A DNA stretch of 51,896 nt. It comes from an uncultured Rhizobium sp. (lineage in GTDB: Bacteria > Pseudomonadota > Alphaproteobacteria > Rhizobiales > Rhizobiaceae). Position 1 is the stretch's first letter; every line of letters starts with the position of its first letter. The notes under the pieces were generated by a model, which saw only the letters and a list, made by a program, of their open reading frames with translations, had not been told where the DNA came from and did no database searches. Made by a program: the position numbers and the translations under genes. Shown here piece after piece: positions 36,164 to 44,961 of this stretch. The DNA lies in assembly GCA_945952315.1 (NCBI GenBank), contig CAMFIE010000029.1, positions 1-51,896 of the forward strand, read 5' to 3'.

Positions 36164-37180
36164 ATGACCGAGAACAAGACGCTCACCCTTGATGAGGCCA
36201 TGACCCTGGCGCTGACGGTGCTCACGGCAAACGGCTTTTCCGAAGGCCATGCCCGCTCGATTGCAAGGACCGTCTATGCCGGGCAGCGCGACGAGTGCCA
36301 CTCGCACGGCCTCTATCGCCTGCTGATGTGCGTGGCGACGGTGCGTGCCAATCTGGTTGATGGCGCGGCCGTGCCGGAGGTGGTGGATCAGGCGCCGGGC
36401 GTCGTGCGCGTGGATGCGAAGCGCGGCTTCTCGCCGCTGGCGCTTGAAGCCGGCCGTCCGCTTCTCATTGAAAAGGCCCGCAAATCCGGCATTGCCGCGA
36501 TGGCCATCAACAATTGCTTCCACTTTTCCGCGCTCTGGCCGGAAGTGGAGGATTTTGCCAATGACGGGCTTGCCGCCATGGCGATGAACCCGAGCCACAG
36601 CTGGGTGGCGCCTGCAGGCGGCACGCGCGGCACGCTCGGCACCAATCCGATTGCCTTTGCCTGGCCGCGTCCGGGCAAGCATCCCTTCGTCTTCGATTTC
36701 GCAACCAGCGCGGTAGCGCGCGGTGAAATCGAGCTGCATCGCCGGGCCGGAAAGCCGTTGCCGGAAGGTGTCGCCATCGACGCTGACGGCAAGCCGACCG
36801 CCGATCCGGCTGCTGCCATGGCCGGCGCCATGCTGACCTTCGGCGGCCACAAGGGCTCGGCCCTTTCGATCATGATCGAACTGCTCGCCGGGCCGCTGAT
36901 CAGCGACCTGACCAGCATGGAGAGCCAGGAGATCGACAAGGGGGCCAATGCCACGCCGCTGCATGGCGAGCTGATCATTGCTTTCGACACCAAGCTGTTT
37001 GGCGGCAACAATTCCGCGGACAACGCGGCCCGTGCCGAAAAGCTGTTCGATGCCATTGTCGATCAGGGCGCGCGCCTGCCCTCGCAGCGCCGTTATGAAG
37101 CCCGCGAGCGCACCATGGCGAGCGGCACGGTGACCATTCCCGCCAAGCTTTACGAAGACATCCTCGCGCTGATGCCGTAA
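36164..37180 (+). CDS. Malate/lactate dehydrogenase-family reductase, probable pyrroline-2-carboxylate reductase
   Basis: This Ldh2/MDG2-type NAD(P)H-dependent oxidoreductase of 338 residues has ECHSHGLYRL (catalytic His region), NNCFHFSALWPEVEDFA, GTRGTLGTNPIAFAWP, FDFATSAVARGEI, and GGHKGSALSIMIELLAG. Members reduce delta-1-pyrroline- or piperideine-2-carboxylate to L-proline or L-pipecolate; others act on 2,3-diketogulonate or ureidoglycolate. The next gene is an AcnX-type cis-3-hydroxyproline dehydratase, which yields pyrroline-2-carboxylate, so that substrate is favoured. ATGs lie at 36158 and 36164; AAGG at 36153-36156 spaces better for the second. A promoter may lie in the 74-bp gap after rhaI. 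Confidence 0.8.
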   Translation: MTENKTLTLDEAMTLALTVLTANGFSEGHARSIARTVYAGQRDECHSHGLYRLLMCVATVRANLVDGAAVPEVVDQAPGVVRVDAKRGFSPLALEAGRPLLIEKARKSGIAAMAINNCFHFSALWPEVEDFANDGLAAMAMNPSHSWVAPAGGTRGTLGTNPIAFAWPRPGKHPFVFDFATSAVARGEIELHRRAGKPLPEGVAIDADGKPTADPAAAMAGAMLTFGGHKGSALSIMIELLAGPLISDLTSMESQEIDKGANATPLHGELIIAFDTKLFGGNNSADNAARAEKLFDAIVDQGARLPSQRRYEARERTMASGTVTIPAKLYEDILALMP

Positions 37181-37206
37181 AGACCATGTCGGCAGGGGAG
37201 GGCAGC

Positions 37207-38931
37207 ATGGAAAACTGGCAGCGGCAGGGCTTTGCACTTGTCTCCGGCGCAGCACGGGGGCCGGTGCTGTTTTCCGACATGCCGATCAGTTTCTGGGGCG
37301 GGATCGATCCGGAAACCGGGATGGTGATCGATATCAGCCATCCGCTACATGGGAGAAGCATCGCCGGAACCGTGCTTGCCATTCCGAGCGGGCGCGGCTC
37401 CTGCACCGGCTCCAGCGTGATGATGCAGCTGATTGCCAATCATTGCGCACCGGCGGCCATGGTGTTTTCGCGCCGCGAGGAAATCCTCGCACTCGGCAGC
37501 ATCGTCGCAGATGAAATCTTTGGCCTCTCCATTCCGATGCTGGCGCTTTCGGAAACCGATTTCGAGGCACTGCGTACACTCGACCGGGTGCAGGTCTGGG
37601 GAAACCGGATCGCCTTGGATCATGGCTTCGAACCGCTGCCGGAACCGGACCCCGCAAAGCCTTCCACCGTCACGCTTTCGCCGGAAGACGAGGCGCTGCT
37701 TTCCGGCAAGGGCTCGCGCGCCAGCGCCGCCGCCATGCGCATCATCCTGAAAATGGCGGATATTCTCGAAGCGCCCGACCTGATCCCGGTCACCAAGGCC
37801 CATATCGATGGCTGCATCTATACCGGCCCGGCGAGCCTGCGCTTTGCAGAACTTCTGGCCGACTGGGGCGGGAGGGTTGCGGTTCCGACCACGCTCAATG
37901 CCATTTCCGTCGATCAGCGGCGCTGGCGCGAGCATGGCACCGATCCGGCCATCGCCGTTCCGGCGAGCGCGCTTGCCGATGCCTATGTGAAGATGGGCGC
38001 AAAGCCGAGCTTCACCTGCGCGCCCTATCTGCTGGAACACCCGCCGGAGCAGGGCGAAGACGTGGTCTGGGCGGAATCGAATGCGGTCGTCTATGCCAAC
38101 AGCGTGCTCGGCGCGCGCACGATGAAATATCCCGACTATCTCGATATCTGCATCGCGCTGACGGGTCGCGCGCCGCGGGCAGGCTGTCATATCGAGGAGA
38201 ACCGGTTGGCGAAACTGCATATCCGCGTGCCGGATTTCAGTTCAGTGGATGACAGTTTCTGGCCGCTCCTCGGTTATCACTGCGGCTACCTTGCGCCCGC
38301 CGAGATTCCGGTGATTTCCGGCCTTGCCCATCTGAAACCGGTTGCGGATGATCTGAAGGCCTTCGGCGCAGCCTTTGCCACCAGTTCCGGTGCACCGATG
38401 TTTCATCTTCTCGGCATCACACCGGATGCGAATGGCCTGGAGCAGGCAACCGGCGGCAGACCCGTGCCGGAAATCACCTTCAGCCTTGATGATCTCGGCG
38501 AGAGTTTTCGGCGACTGAACAGCGCGGCGGACGAAAAGGTCGATCTGGTCTCGCTCGGAAACCCGCATTTTTCCATCGAGGAATTCCGGAATCTTGCACA
38601 GCTGACGGAGGGTAAGACCGTAAACCCGTCAACCGCGATGGTCATCACCTGCGGGCGGGCGGTACAGGCGCGGGCGATAGAAGAGGGGCTTCAGCAGAGG
38701 CTCGAGGCCTTCGGTGCCCGGATCGTCACCGATGCCTGCTGGTGCACGGTGGTGGAGCCGGTCCTGCCGCCTTCCGCCCGGGTTATCATGACCAATTCCG
38801 GAAAATTCGCCCATTACGGCCCGGGTCTCACCGGGCGACGCATGCGCTTCGGGCCGCTTGCGGCTTGCGTCGAGGCGGCCGTCACCGGTGTCGCGCAACA
38901 CCGGCTCCCCGACTATCTGCAGCAAACCTGA
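37207..38931 (+). CDS. Aconitase X, probable cis-3-hydroxy-L-proline dehydratase (fused small and large parts)
   Basis: AcnX type I enzymes dehydrate cis-3-hydroxy-L-proline with an iron-sulfur cluster. The 574 residues begin with the small swivelling part (DUF126; ISHPLHGRSIAGTVLAIPSG, GRGSCTGSSVMMQLI, about 1-135). The large DUF521 part follows (LSPEDEALLSGKG, YTGPASLRFAELLADWGGRVAVPTTLNAIS, ESNAVVYANSVLGARTMKYPDYLDICIALTGRAP, FSLDDL, and the C-terminal TNSGKFAHYGPGLTGR). The ATG at 37207 follows GGGGAGGG. The reductase gene ends 26 bp before, so the two form an operon: cis-3-hydroxy-L-proline to pyrroline-2-carboxylate to L-proline. Confidence 0.85.
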   Translation: MENWQRQGFALVSGAARGPVLFSDMPISFWGGIDPETGMVIDISHPLHGRSIAGTVLAIPSGRGSCTGSSVMMQLIANHCAPAAMVFSRREEILALGSIVADEIFGLSIPMLALSETDFEALRTLDRVQVWGNRIALDHGFEPLPEPDPAKPSTVTLSPEDEALLSGKGSRASAAAMRIILKMADILEAPDLIPVTKAHIDGCIYTGPASLRFAELLADWGGRVAVPTTLNAISVDQRRWREHGTDPAIAVPASALADAYVKMGAKPSFTCAPYLLEHPPEQGEDVVWAESNAVVYANSVLGARTMKYPDYLDICIALTGRAPRAGCHIEENRLAKLHIRVPDFSSVDDSFWPLLGYHCGYLAPAEIPVISGLAHLKPVADDLKAFGAAFATSSGAPMFHLLGITPDANGLEQATGGRPVPEITFSLDDLGESFRRLNSAADEKVDLVSLGNPHFSIEEFRNLAQLTEGKTVNPSTAMVITCGRAVQARAIEEGLQQRLEAFGARIVTDACWCTVVEPVLPPSARVIMTNSGKFAHYGPGLTGRRMRFGPLAACVEAAVTGVAQHRLPDYLQQT

Positions 38932-38947
38932 GCCATCGAGGCTCAGG
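38927..38947. terminator. Hairpin spanning both convergent stop codons
   Basis: CCTGAGCC (38927-38934) and GGCTCAGG (38940-38947) form a perfect 8-bp stem with a 5-nt loop. The stem contains the stop codons of the aconitase X gene (plus) and the pit gene (minus). No T-run is present, so it may be a weak bidirectional terminator or transcript end-protector. Confidence 0.5.
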
Positions 38948-39947
38948 CAAAGAGCGACGAGATATAATAGGTGAAGGCGGAAATCGCCGCTGCCGAGGGC
39001 AGGGTGATGATCCAGGCAATCACGATATTGCCGGCAAGGCCCCAGCGAACGGCCGAGACGCGGCGGGCCGCGCCCACACCGACAATCGCGCCGGTAATCG
39101 TATGCGTGGTCGAAACCGGAATGCCGAGCGCCGTTGCCGCAAAAAGCGTGATCGCGCCGCCCGTTTCCGCGCAGAAACCCTGCATCGGATTGAGCCGGGT
39201 GATCTTCGAACCCATCGTATGCACGATGCGCCAGCCGCCGAACAAGGTTCCGAGCGCAATCGCCGCCTGGCAGGTGATCACCACCCAGAAAGGCACGTGG
39301 AAGGTCGGGCCGAGATAGCCCTGCGAGAACAGAAGCACGGCAATGATGCCCATGGTCTTCTGCGCGTCATTGCCGCCATGGCCGAGCGAATAGAGCGATG
39401 CGGAGACGAATTGCAGCACACGGAAGGTGCTGTCGACCGCAAAGGGCGTCTGCCGCACAAAGACCCAGGAGACGATCAGCACCAGCACCAGTGCCAGCAG
39501 GAAGCCGATCGCGGGCGACAGGAAGATCGCAAACACCGTCTTGGTGAGGCCGGAGGCGACGATGGCAGCGCTGCCGGTCTTGGCAAGGCCCGCGCCCACA
39601 AGACCACCGACGAGCGCATGCGAGGAACTGGACGGAATGCCGAAAATCCAGGTGACGATGTTCCAGACGATCGCCCCCATCAAGGCCGCGAACACCACCT
39701 GCGGGCTGATGATCGCCGGATCGACGATACCCTTGCCGATGGTTTCGGCCACATGTAGGCCGAAGAACATGAAGGCGATGAAATTGAAGAAGGCCGCCCA
39801 GGCAACCGCATATTGCGGCTTCAGCACCCGGGTGGACACGATGGTCGCAATCGAGTTGGCCGCATCATGCAGGCCGTTCAGGAAGTCGAAGAACAGCGCC
39901 ACGCCAATCAGCGCGAGCAGCAGCGGAAAGGCAAGGGTGGGTTCCAT
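38943..39947 (-). CDS. pit: Inorganic phosphate transporter, Pit family
   Basis: This 334-residue membrane protein imports phosphate, usually as a metal-phosphate complex with protons. About ten membrane segments are visible. The two inverted Pit signatures are present: FLNGLHDAANSIATIVSTRVLKPQYAV near the N-terminus and GHGGNDAQKTMGIIAVLLF in the second half. The start codon shares a base with the stop of the upstream DUF47 gene (TGATG), so the pair is translationally coupled. Confidence 0.92.
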   Translation of the reverse strand: MEPTLAFPLLLALIGVALFFDFLNGLHDAANSIATIVSTRVLKPQYAVAWAAFFNFIAFMFFGLHVAETIGKGIVDPAIISPQVVFAALMGAIVWNIVTWIFGIPSSSSHALVGGLVGAGLAKTGSAAIVASGLTKTVFAIFLSPAIGFLLALVLVLIVSWVFVRQTPFAVDSTFRVLQFVSASLYSLGHGGNDAQKTMGIIAVLLFSQGYLGPTFHVPFWVVITCQAAIALGTLFGGWRIVHTMGSKITRLNPMQGFCAETGGAITLFAATALGIPVSTTHTITGAIVGVGAARRVSAVRWGLAGNIVIAWIITLPSAAAISAFTYYISSLFA

Positions 39948-40591
39948 CAGACGTTCTCGATCACGATGCCGCTGATCTCGTTGGCGACGTCCTCGAAGCG
40001 GTCGACCACCTTTTCGAGCTCGCCATAGATTTCCGCGCCGATCATGTAGGCCATCGGATCGGTCTTGCCATATTTGCGGAAGAGGTCCTTCAGGCCCTTT
40101 TCATAGGCCTCGTCTGAACGCCCCTCGGCCTTCATCACCTTTTCGGCGATTTCCGAGAGACGATGCGCATTGGTGCCGATCTTGTTGAGCAGCGGAATGG
40201 CTTCGGCAATCAGGTCCGCGCATTCGGCAATGGTCACGCCAATGTCACGCATGCCCGGCTCGAAGCTCGTCTGTTCGAACAGGCGGATGGTCTTCACCGT
40301 CTTGTGCATCATGTCGATCGCATCATCCATGGACTGGATGAGATCCTTGATGTCGCCACGGTCGAACGGGGTGATGAAGCTGCGGCGCACCGCCTGCAAG
40401 ACTTCGCGGGTAATATCGTCGGCCTCGTTTTCCAGCGTCACGATGCGCGAGCAATGGGCTTCCAGATCACCCTCGCCGGCAAGCAGCGCCTTCATGGCAC
40501 CGGCTGCGCCGACGACCGTGCGGACGTGGCTCTGGAAATAATCGAAGAACTTGTCTTCGCGGGGAAGAAGCTTTTTGAAAAGGCTGATCAT
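39947..40591 (-). CDS. DUF47 / PhoU-like partner of the Pit transporter
   Basis: The 214-residue, mainly helical protein belongs to the DUF47 family, related to PhoU. It begins MISLFKKLLPREDKFFDYF and shows the metal-binding acidic repeat pattern ENEADDITREVL, RGDIKDLIQSMDDAIDMM and an AEIYGELEKVVDRFEDVANEISGIVIENV C-terminus. In rhizobia this gene lies just before pit and is believed to control the transporter. Translational coupling at 39947-39949 supports the partnership. Confidence 0.9.
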   Translation of the reverse strand: MISLFKKLLPREDKFFDYFQSHVRTVVGAAGAMKALLAGEGDLEAHCSRIVTLENEADDITREVLQAVRRSFITPFDRGDIKDLIQSMDDAIDMMHKTVKTIRLFEQTSFEPGMRDIGVTIAECADLIAEAIPLLNKIGTNAHRLSEIAEKVMKAEGRSDEAYEKGLKDLFRKYGKTDPMAYMIGAEIYGELEKVVDRFEDVANEISGIVIENV

Positions 40592-40806
40592 GCGCTCACA
40601 TCCAGACGCCGGGTTATCGTGCCCGCCTCATAGAGGAATTTGTGACAATCGGAAAGCTGGAATCCCGGCGATGCAAGGCTGAAGGCGCGCTTTTCCGGGG
40701 AAAAGCCGGGCAGAGGCAAGGACGGATAGCGGCTTGACCCTTCCGCCGCCGAATGGTGAAACTCCACCCTGCCGGACAAGACCGGCAAAAGAGCAGGGAG
40801 TGCCTC

Positions 40807-41676
40807 ATGACGAGCAAGATCGCCTTCATCGGAACCGGGCTGATGGGTGGCCCGATGGCCCGGCATCTGGCGCAGCATCATCCGGTTTCGGTCTGGAACC
40901 GGTCGCCGGAAAAATCGCTGGCGCTTGCCGATGTCGCCCGTGTTGCGGTCAGCCCTTCCGATGCGGCCCGCGGTGCTGATGTGGTGATCTCGATGCTGAT
41001 CGATGGCCCGGTGACGGAAAAGACGCTGAAGGATGGCGGCGTGATCGCCGCCGCCGCCGATGGCGCGCTGGTGATCGACATGGCGAGCGTGGAGCCCGAT
41101 TGCGACCGCAGGCTTGCCGCCCATGCGGACAGCCTCGGCAAACGGCTGATCGATGCCCCGGTTTCCGGCGGCGTGAAGGGGGCAGAGGAAAAGACACTCT
41201 CGATCTTTGTCGGTGGCTCGGAAGATGATTTTGCAGATGCTCTGCCGGTGCTGTCGCGCCTCGGTCGCCCGACCCATATGGGTGCCGTGGGCGCGGGCCA
41301 GACTGCAAAGCTCGCCAATCAGCTGATCGTCGGCATCACCATCGGCGCGGTGGCGGAGGCCTTTGCGCTTGCCAGGGCGGGCGGATGCGATCTCGCAACG
41401 CTTCGCGAGGCGCTGCGTGGCGGCTTTGCCGACAGCCGGATCCTCGATCTGCATGGCAGCCGCATGGTGCGCGGCGATTACACGCCGGGCGGGCGCTCGG
41501 TGGCCCAGCTGAAAGACCTCGACAATGCGCTTGCGCTGGCCGGTGAGCAGGCCCTGTCGCTGCCGCTTTCCGAAAGTGTGCGGGCAAGCTTCCGCGACCT
41601 CGTAAAGAACCGCGACGGGGCGGAACTGGACCACGCGGCCTATTATCTCTGGCTGCAGGCGATCCAGAAGCGCTGA
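40807..41676 (+). CDS. Beta-hydroxyacid dehydrogenase (3-hydroxyisobutyrate dehydrogenase family)
   Basis: This 289-residue NAD(P)-dependent enzyme has the Rossmann motif FIGTGLMGGPMARHLA at its start, the substrate-binding motif DAPVSGGVKGAEEKTLSIFVGG, and the catalytic lysine in GQTAKLANQLIV. The family oxidises or reduces short beta-hydroxyacids, for example 3-hydroxyisobutyrate, tartronate semialdehyde or glyoxylate. The exact substrate is not visible. GGGAG precedes the ATG. It lies alone between the DUF47 gene (divergent) and the agmatinase gene, 68 bp apart. Confidence 0.85.
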   Translation: MTSKIAFIGTGLMGGPMARHLAQHHPVSVWNRSPEKSLALADVARVAVSPSDAARGADVVISMLIDGPVTEKTLKDGGVIAAAADGALVIDMASVEPDCDRRLAAHADSLGKRLIDAPVSGGVKGAEEKTLSIFVGGSEDDFADALPVLSRLGRPTHMGAVGAGQTAKLANQLIVGITIGAVAEAFALARAGGCDLATLREALRGGFADSRILDLHGSRMVRGDYTPGGRSVAQLKDLDNALALAGEQALSLPLSESVRASFRDLVKNRDGAELDHAAYYLWLQAIQKR

Positions 41677-41744
41677 CGGAAAGCCACTCTTTTTCGCCGG
41701 AATACCCGGTATATTTCAGGAATAACAACCGTTTGGGGACCAGA

Positions 41745-42779
41745 ATGACCGATTCCGAAAAGCTCAAGGCGCTCCGCGAAAAATATGGCAATGCATCCGG
41801 CGGCGATATTTTCGATCCGCTGTTCAAGGAGGTGGCAAGCGCCCAGTTCAAGGGCTCTGACCGGCGCAAGTGGCCCTTTGCCGGCATCCCGACCTTTCTC
41901 GATGCACCGCCGCGCCCGGATGCGCAGGAGCTTGCCGATTTCGGCGGGCTCGACATCGCCCTTGTCGGCGTGCCGATGGATCTCGGTGTCACGAACCGCA
42001 ACGGCTCGCGCTTCGGACCGCGCGCAGTGCGAACCATCGAGCGTGTCGGCCCCTATGACCATGTGATGCAGATCGCGCCCTTCTCGCGGGCAAAGATTGC
42101 CGATATCGGCGATGTACCGATGCAGAGCCGCTATGACCTGGCGCTCTGCCATCAGGATATCGAGACCTTCTACAAGAAGCTGGTGGGGGCAGGCGTGCGC
42201 CCGCTCTCTGTCGGCGGCGATCATTCGATCACCTCGTCGATCCTCAAGGCGGTCGGGGAAAAACGCCCGGTCGGCATGATCCATATCGATGCCCATTGCG
42301 ATACGGCCGGGCCTTACGAGGGCGCCAAGTTCCAGCATGGCGGGCCGTTCCGGCTGGCGGTGCTGGACGGCGTGCTCGATCCGGCCCGCACCATCCAGAT
42401 CGGCATTCGCGGCGGGGCGGAATATCTCTGGGAGTTTTCCTATGAGAGCGGCATGACGGTGGTGCATGCGGAGGAAGTGCCGGGGATCGGCATTCCCGCC
42501 CTGATCGAAAAGGCGCGCAAGGTGGTGGGCGACGGGCCGACCTATCTTTCCTTCGATATCGACAGCATCGATCCGGGCTTTGCCCCCGGCACCGGCACGC
42601 CGGAAGTGGGCGGCCTCACCCCGCGCGAGGTGCTGGAGCTGTTGCGGGGCCTCAAGGGGCTCGATTTCGTCGGCGGCGATGTGGTGGAGGTGGCCCCGCA
42701 ATATGATGCGACCACCAACACCGCCCATGTCGCGGCGCAGGTTCTGTTCACGATCCTTTGCCTGATGGTGAGCCGCTGA
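41745..42779 (+). CDS. Agmatinase / ureohydrolase family enzyme
   Basis: This manganese hydrolase of 344 residues belongs to the arginase/agmatinase fold. It has all main metal-ligand motifs: GGDHSITSS, MIHIDAHCDTA and YLSFDIDSIDPGFAPGTGTPEVGG. Substrates in this family are agmatine, guanidinobutyrate or guanidinopropionate, with release of urea. About 40 extra N-terminal residues compared with E. coli SpeB (GDIFDPLFKEVASAQFKG) resemble the longer rhizobial and Pseudomonas guanidino-acid hydrolases. The start at 41745 follows GGGGA. Confidence 0.87.
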   Translation: MTDSEKLKALREKYGNASGGDIFDPLFKEVASAQFKGSDRRKWPFAGIPTFLDAPPRPDAQELADFGGLDIALVGVPMDLGVTNRNGSRFGPRAVRTIERVGPYDHVMQIAPFSRAKIADIGDVPMQSRYDLALCHQDIETFYKKLVGAGVRPLSVGGDHSITSSILKAVGEKRPVGMIHIDAHCDTAGPYEGAKFQHGGPFRLAVLDGVLDPARTIQIGIRGGAEYLWEFSYESGMTVVHAEEVPGIGIPALIEKARKVVGDGPTYLSFDIDSIDPGFAPGTGTPEVGGLTPREVLELLRGLKGLDFVGGDVVEVAPQYDATTNTAHVAAQVLFTILCLMVSR

Positions 42780-42799
42780 CGGCGGCCACCCTTGAAATG

Positions 42800-42862
42800 G
42801 CATCACGCTCTTGCCATATGGCAGAAAAATGATATTTTCATGCCAAAAGGAGAGCGTGATGC
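42800..42862. promoter_or_regulatory. Nested inverted repeats over the RES-Xre operon promoter and start
   Basis: The outermost arms GCATCACGCTCT (42800-42811) and AGAGCGTGATGC (42851-42862) are perfect 12-mers 39 bp apart; the right arm covers part of the ribosome site and the ATG of the antitoxin gene. Inside lie the perfect palindrome TGCCATATGGCA (42812-42823) and a 27-bp imperfect dyad with TGGCA and TGCCA ends (42819-42845). They are likely operators for the antitoxin. If transcribed, the outer pair could also fold and mask translation. Confidence 0.7.
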
Positions 42863-43272
42863 AGCTTCAGCCGATCATCGCCACACGGGCAGGTCTCGAA
42901 ACACCCCTGATCACGGATGAGGAGGCAGGCGCGCTTGCCCGCGCCACCGTCAACCTGTTCAAGGCATGGCAATTGACCGATGCGGAGGCCTGCACGCTGC
43001 TCGGCGATCTTTCGGCCCGCACCTTTGCGCGCTGGAAGGAAGGCAATTTCGGGCGGATCGACCGGGATCTGCGCATGCGCATGGCGCATCTGATGGGCAT
43101 TCACAAAGGGTTGCGCTATCTCTTCCGCGATCCGGCACGCGGCTATGAGTGGCTGCGCCGGCCGAACGAGACCTTTGGCGGCGCTAGCGCCTTGTCGCTG
43201 ATGCTGCGCGGCGAGATGTCCGATCTGGCCGACATGCGGCGCTATCTCGATGCGGAGCGCGGTGCATGGTAA
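42859..43272 (+). CDS. Xre/MbcA/ParS-type antitoxin of a RES-Xre system
   Basis: The 137-residue antitoxin has an N-terminal Xre-like helical domain (TDEEAGALARATVNLFKAWQLTDAEACTLLGDLSARTFARWKEG) and a C-terminal DUF2384 toxin-binding part (LRYLFRDPARGYEWLRRPNETFGGASALSLMLRGEMSDLADMRRYLDA). AAAAGGAG precedes the ATG at 42859. The stop codon lies inside the first codons of the toxin gene (7-bp overlap). The antitoxin should block the toxin active site and repress the operon through the dyads at 42800-42862. Confidence 0.92.
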   Translation: MQLQPIIATRAGLETPLITDEEAGALARATVNLFKAWQLTDAEACTLLGDLSARTFARWKEGNFGRIDRDLRMRMAHLMGIHKGLRYLFRDPARGYEWLRRPNETFGGASALSLMLRGEMSDLADMRRYLDAERGAW

Positions 43273-43964
43273 GCGGGTTTGCGATCCGCAGACCGGTGGA
43301 CTGGCCGAAGACATACCGCATCATCCGCTCGATCCATCCGCCCATCGACCTGTTCGAGGACATAGCCGATCCTGCTGACTGGGAGGCGCTGGTTTCTGCC
43401 GAAGCCAAGACCAATCCCCGGGTGCGGATGGAGGTGGGCGACCTTTCCAAGGTGCCGCCCAACCGCCGGGTTTCCGGACCGGGTGCGAGCTATGTGATGG
43501 CGCCCTTCGTGCATTGCTCGCCGCTTCGCCCCGGCCGTTTTACCGATGGCAGCTATGGCATCTATTATGCCGGAGACAGCGAGGATGTGGCGCTTGCCGA
43601 AACCATCCACCATCATCAGACATTCATGGCCGCGACCGCGCAGTCACCGGGCTGGACCTCGGATTTCCGGGTTCTGATCGGCAGCGTCCGCTGCGAACTG
43701 GACGATGTGCGGCTGGTGCCGGGCGTGCTTCATCCGAGCAATTACGCGCCGTCGCAGGTGGAGGGCAGGGCGCTCAGAAACGCGGGAAGCAATGGCCTGC
43801 TCTGGCCAAGCGTGCGCAAGGAGGACGGGCTGTGCATCGGCCTGTTCTGGCCGGACATCGTGCCGCTGCCGATCCAGGGCCGCCACTATGCCTATCACTG
43901 GAACGGCAAGCGGGTGGATTATGTCCGCCAGTATGATACCGGGCAGGTGCTTGCCGTCAGCTGA
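43266..43964 (+). CDS. RES-domain toxin (NAD+-degrading)
   Basis: The 232-residue protein is a RES-family toxin. Known members deplete NAD+ by phosphorolysis or ADP-ribosylate a target. The characteristic Arg, Glu and Ser are seen in GRFTDGSYGIYYAGDS, VALAETIHHH and NGLLWPSVRKEDG. It starts within the end of the antitoxin gene, giving tight coupling. The last 8 bp overlap the convergent LysR gene. The pair may stabilise the replicon or act in phage defence, which is inference from family behaviour. Confidence 0.92.
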   Translation: MVSGFAIRRPVDWPKTYRIIRSIHPPIDLFEDIADPADWEALVSAEAKTNPRVRMEVGDLSKVPPNRRVSGPGASYVMAPFVHCSPLRPGRFTDGSYGIYYAGDSEDVALAETIHHHQTFMAATAQSPGWTSDFRVLIGSVRCELDDVRLVPGVLHPSNYAPSQVEGRALRNAGSNGLLWPSVRKEDGLCIGLFWPDIVPLPIQGRHYAYHWNGKRVDYVRQYDTGQVLAVS

Positions 43965-44862
43965 CGGGTGGCAGAAGCCTTTGCCGCGCAACGGTTCTCA
44001 CCGCATCGGAAAGAGTGGCAAGGCGGTCGGCCGCGATACGGCTGATCTGCCAGTAGAGCGGCACATCCACCGGACATTCGGGCGCAAGATCCACCAGCCG
44101 CCCGCTCTCGACATGCGGATCGGCCAGCAGCGCGGGGTTCATGCACCAGCCGATGCCGGAAAGGCTGGCTTCGAGAAAGGCCTGCGTGGAGGGCAGCCAG
44201 TGGGTGGGATGCACGATTTCCCTGCCCGTCAATTGCCGGATCCAGCGGTCCTGAAGATCGTCCTTCTGGTTGAAGGTCACCGCCGGAGCCCGCGCGAGCG
44301 CCTCGGCTGTCACACCGTCCGGAAAATGGCGCCGGATATAGCCGGGGCTGGCAACCGCCCGGTAGCGCAGGGTTCCAAGCGGGGTCAGACGGCAGCCGGA
44401 GACCGGCCGGGCAAGGCTCGTCACCGCCGCAATCACCCGCCCCTGCCGCAACCAGTCGGCGGTGTGATCCTCGTCATCCACCACGACACTGACAAGAAAG
44501 GGCGCGCTTTGCGTGAAGGCGGAAATCGCAGGCAGGAACCAGCTGCCCAGACTGTCCGCGCTGGTCGCAACCTGCACCGTCACCGGTTGGCCCCTGTCCT
44601 CGGGTGCAAGCCCTGGCAGCTGACCCAGCAGCTCCGCTTCCAGCATGCCAACCTGCTCCATATGGCGGCAAAGCCATTCGCCCTTTTCCGTAGCCACGCA
44701 TGGGGTGCCGCGGACGATCAGGATCGTCCCCAGCCGCTCTTCCAGCTGCTTCACCCGCTGCGAAATCGCCGATGGCGTGACATTCAGCCGGGCAGCCGCC
44801 TTCTCGAAGCTGCCCGTCTCGACAATGGCAGAGACCGCCCTCAGGCCCGCATAATCCAGCAT
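43957..44862 (-). CDS. LysR-family regulator, ArgP/LysG type
   Basis: The 301-residue regulator has an N-terminal winged helix-turn-helix (LRAVSAIVETGSFEKAAARLNVTPSAISQRVKQLEERLG) and the LysR effector-binding domain (TVQVATSADSLGSWFLPAISAF). The close match is ArgP/IciA/LysG, which activates export of lysine or arginine when these are in excess. It is divergent from a LysE-type exporter gene 99 bp away, the classic arrangement for this pair. The shared gap should contain its site and both promoters. Confidence 0.9.
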   Translation of the reverse strand: MLDYAGLRAVSAIVETGSFEKAAARLNVTPSAISQRVKQLEERLGTILIVRGTPCVATEKGEWLCRHMEQVGMLEAELLGQLPGLAPEDRGQPVTVQVATSADSLGSWFLPAISAFTQSAPFLVSVVVDDEDHTADWLRQGRVIAAVTSLARPVSGCRLTPLGTLRYRAVASPGYIRRHFPDGVTAEALARAPAVTFNQKDDLQDRWIRQLTGREIVHPTHWLPSTQAFLEASLSGIGWCMNPALLADPHVESGRLVDLAPECPVDVPLYWQISRIAADRLATLSDAVRTVARQRLLPPVS

Positions 44863-44961
44863 GACATTAGCCTGCCTTAAGCAAAGTTACGCAAGTTAAC
44901 TACACTGAATGATCCGCCTCTGCTAGAGCGGGTAAAACCAGTGCGGGGGCGCAAGCGGGCG

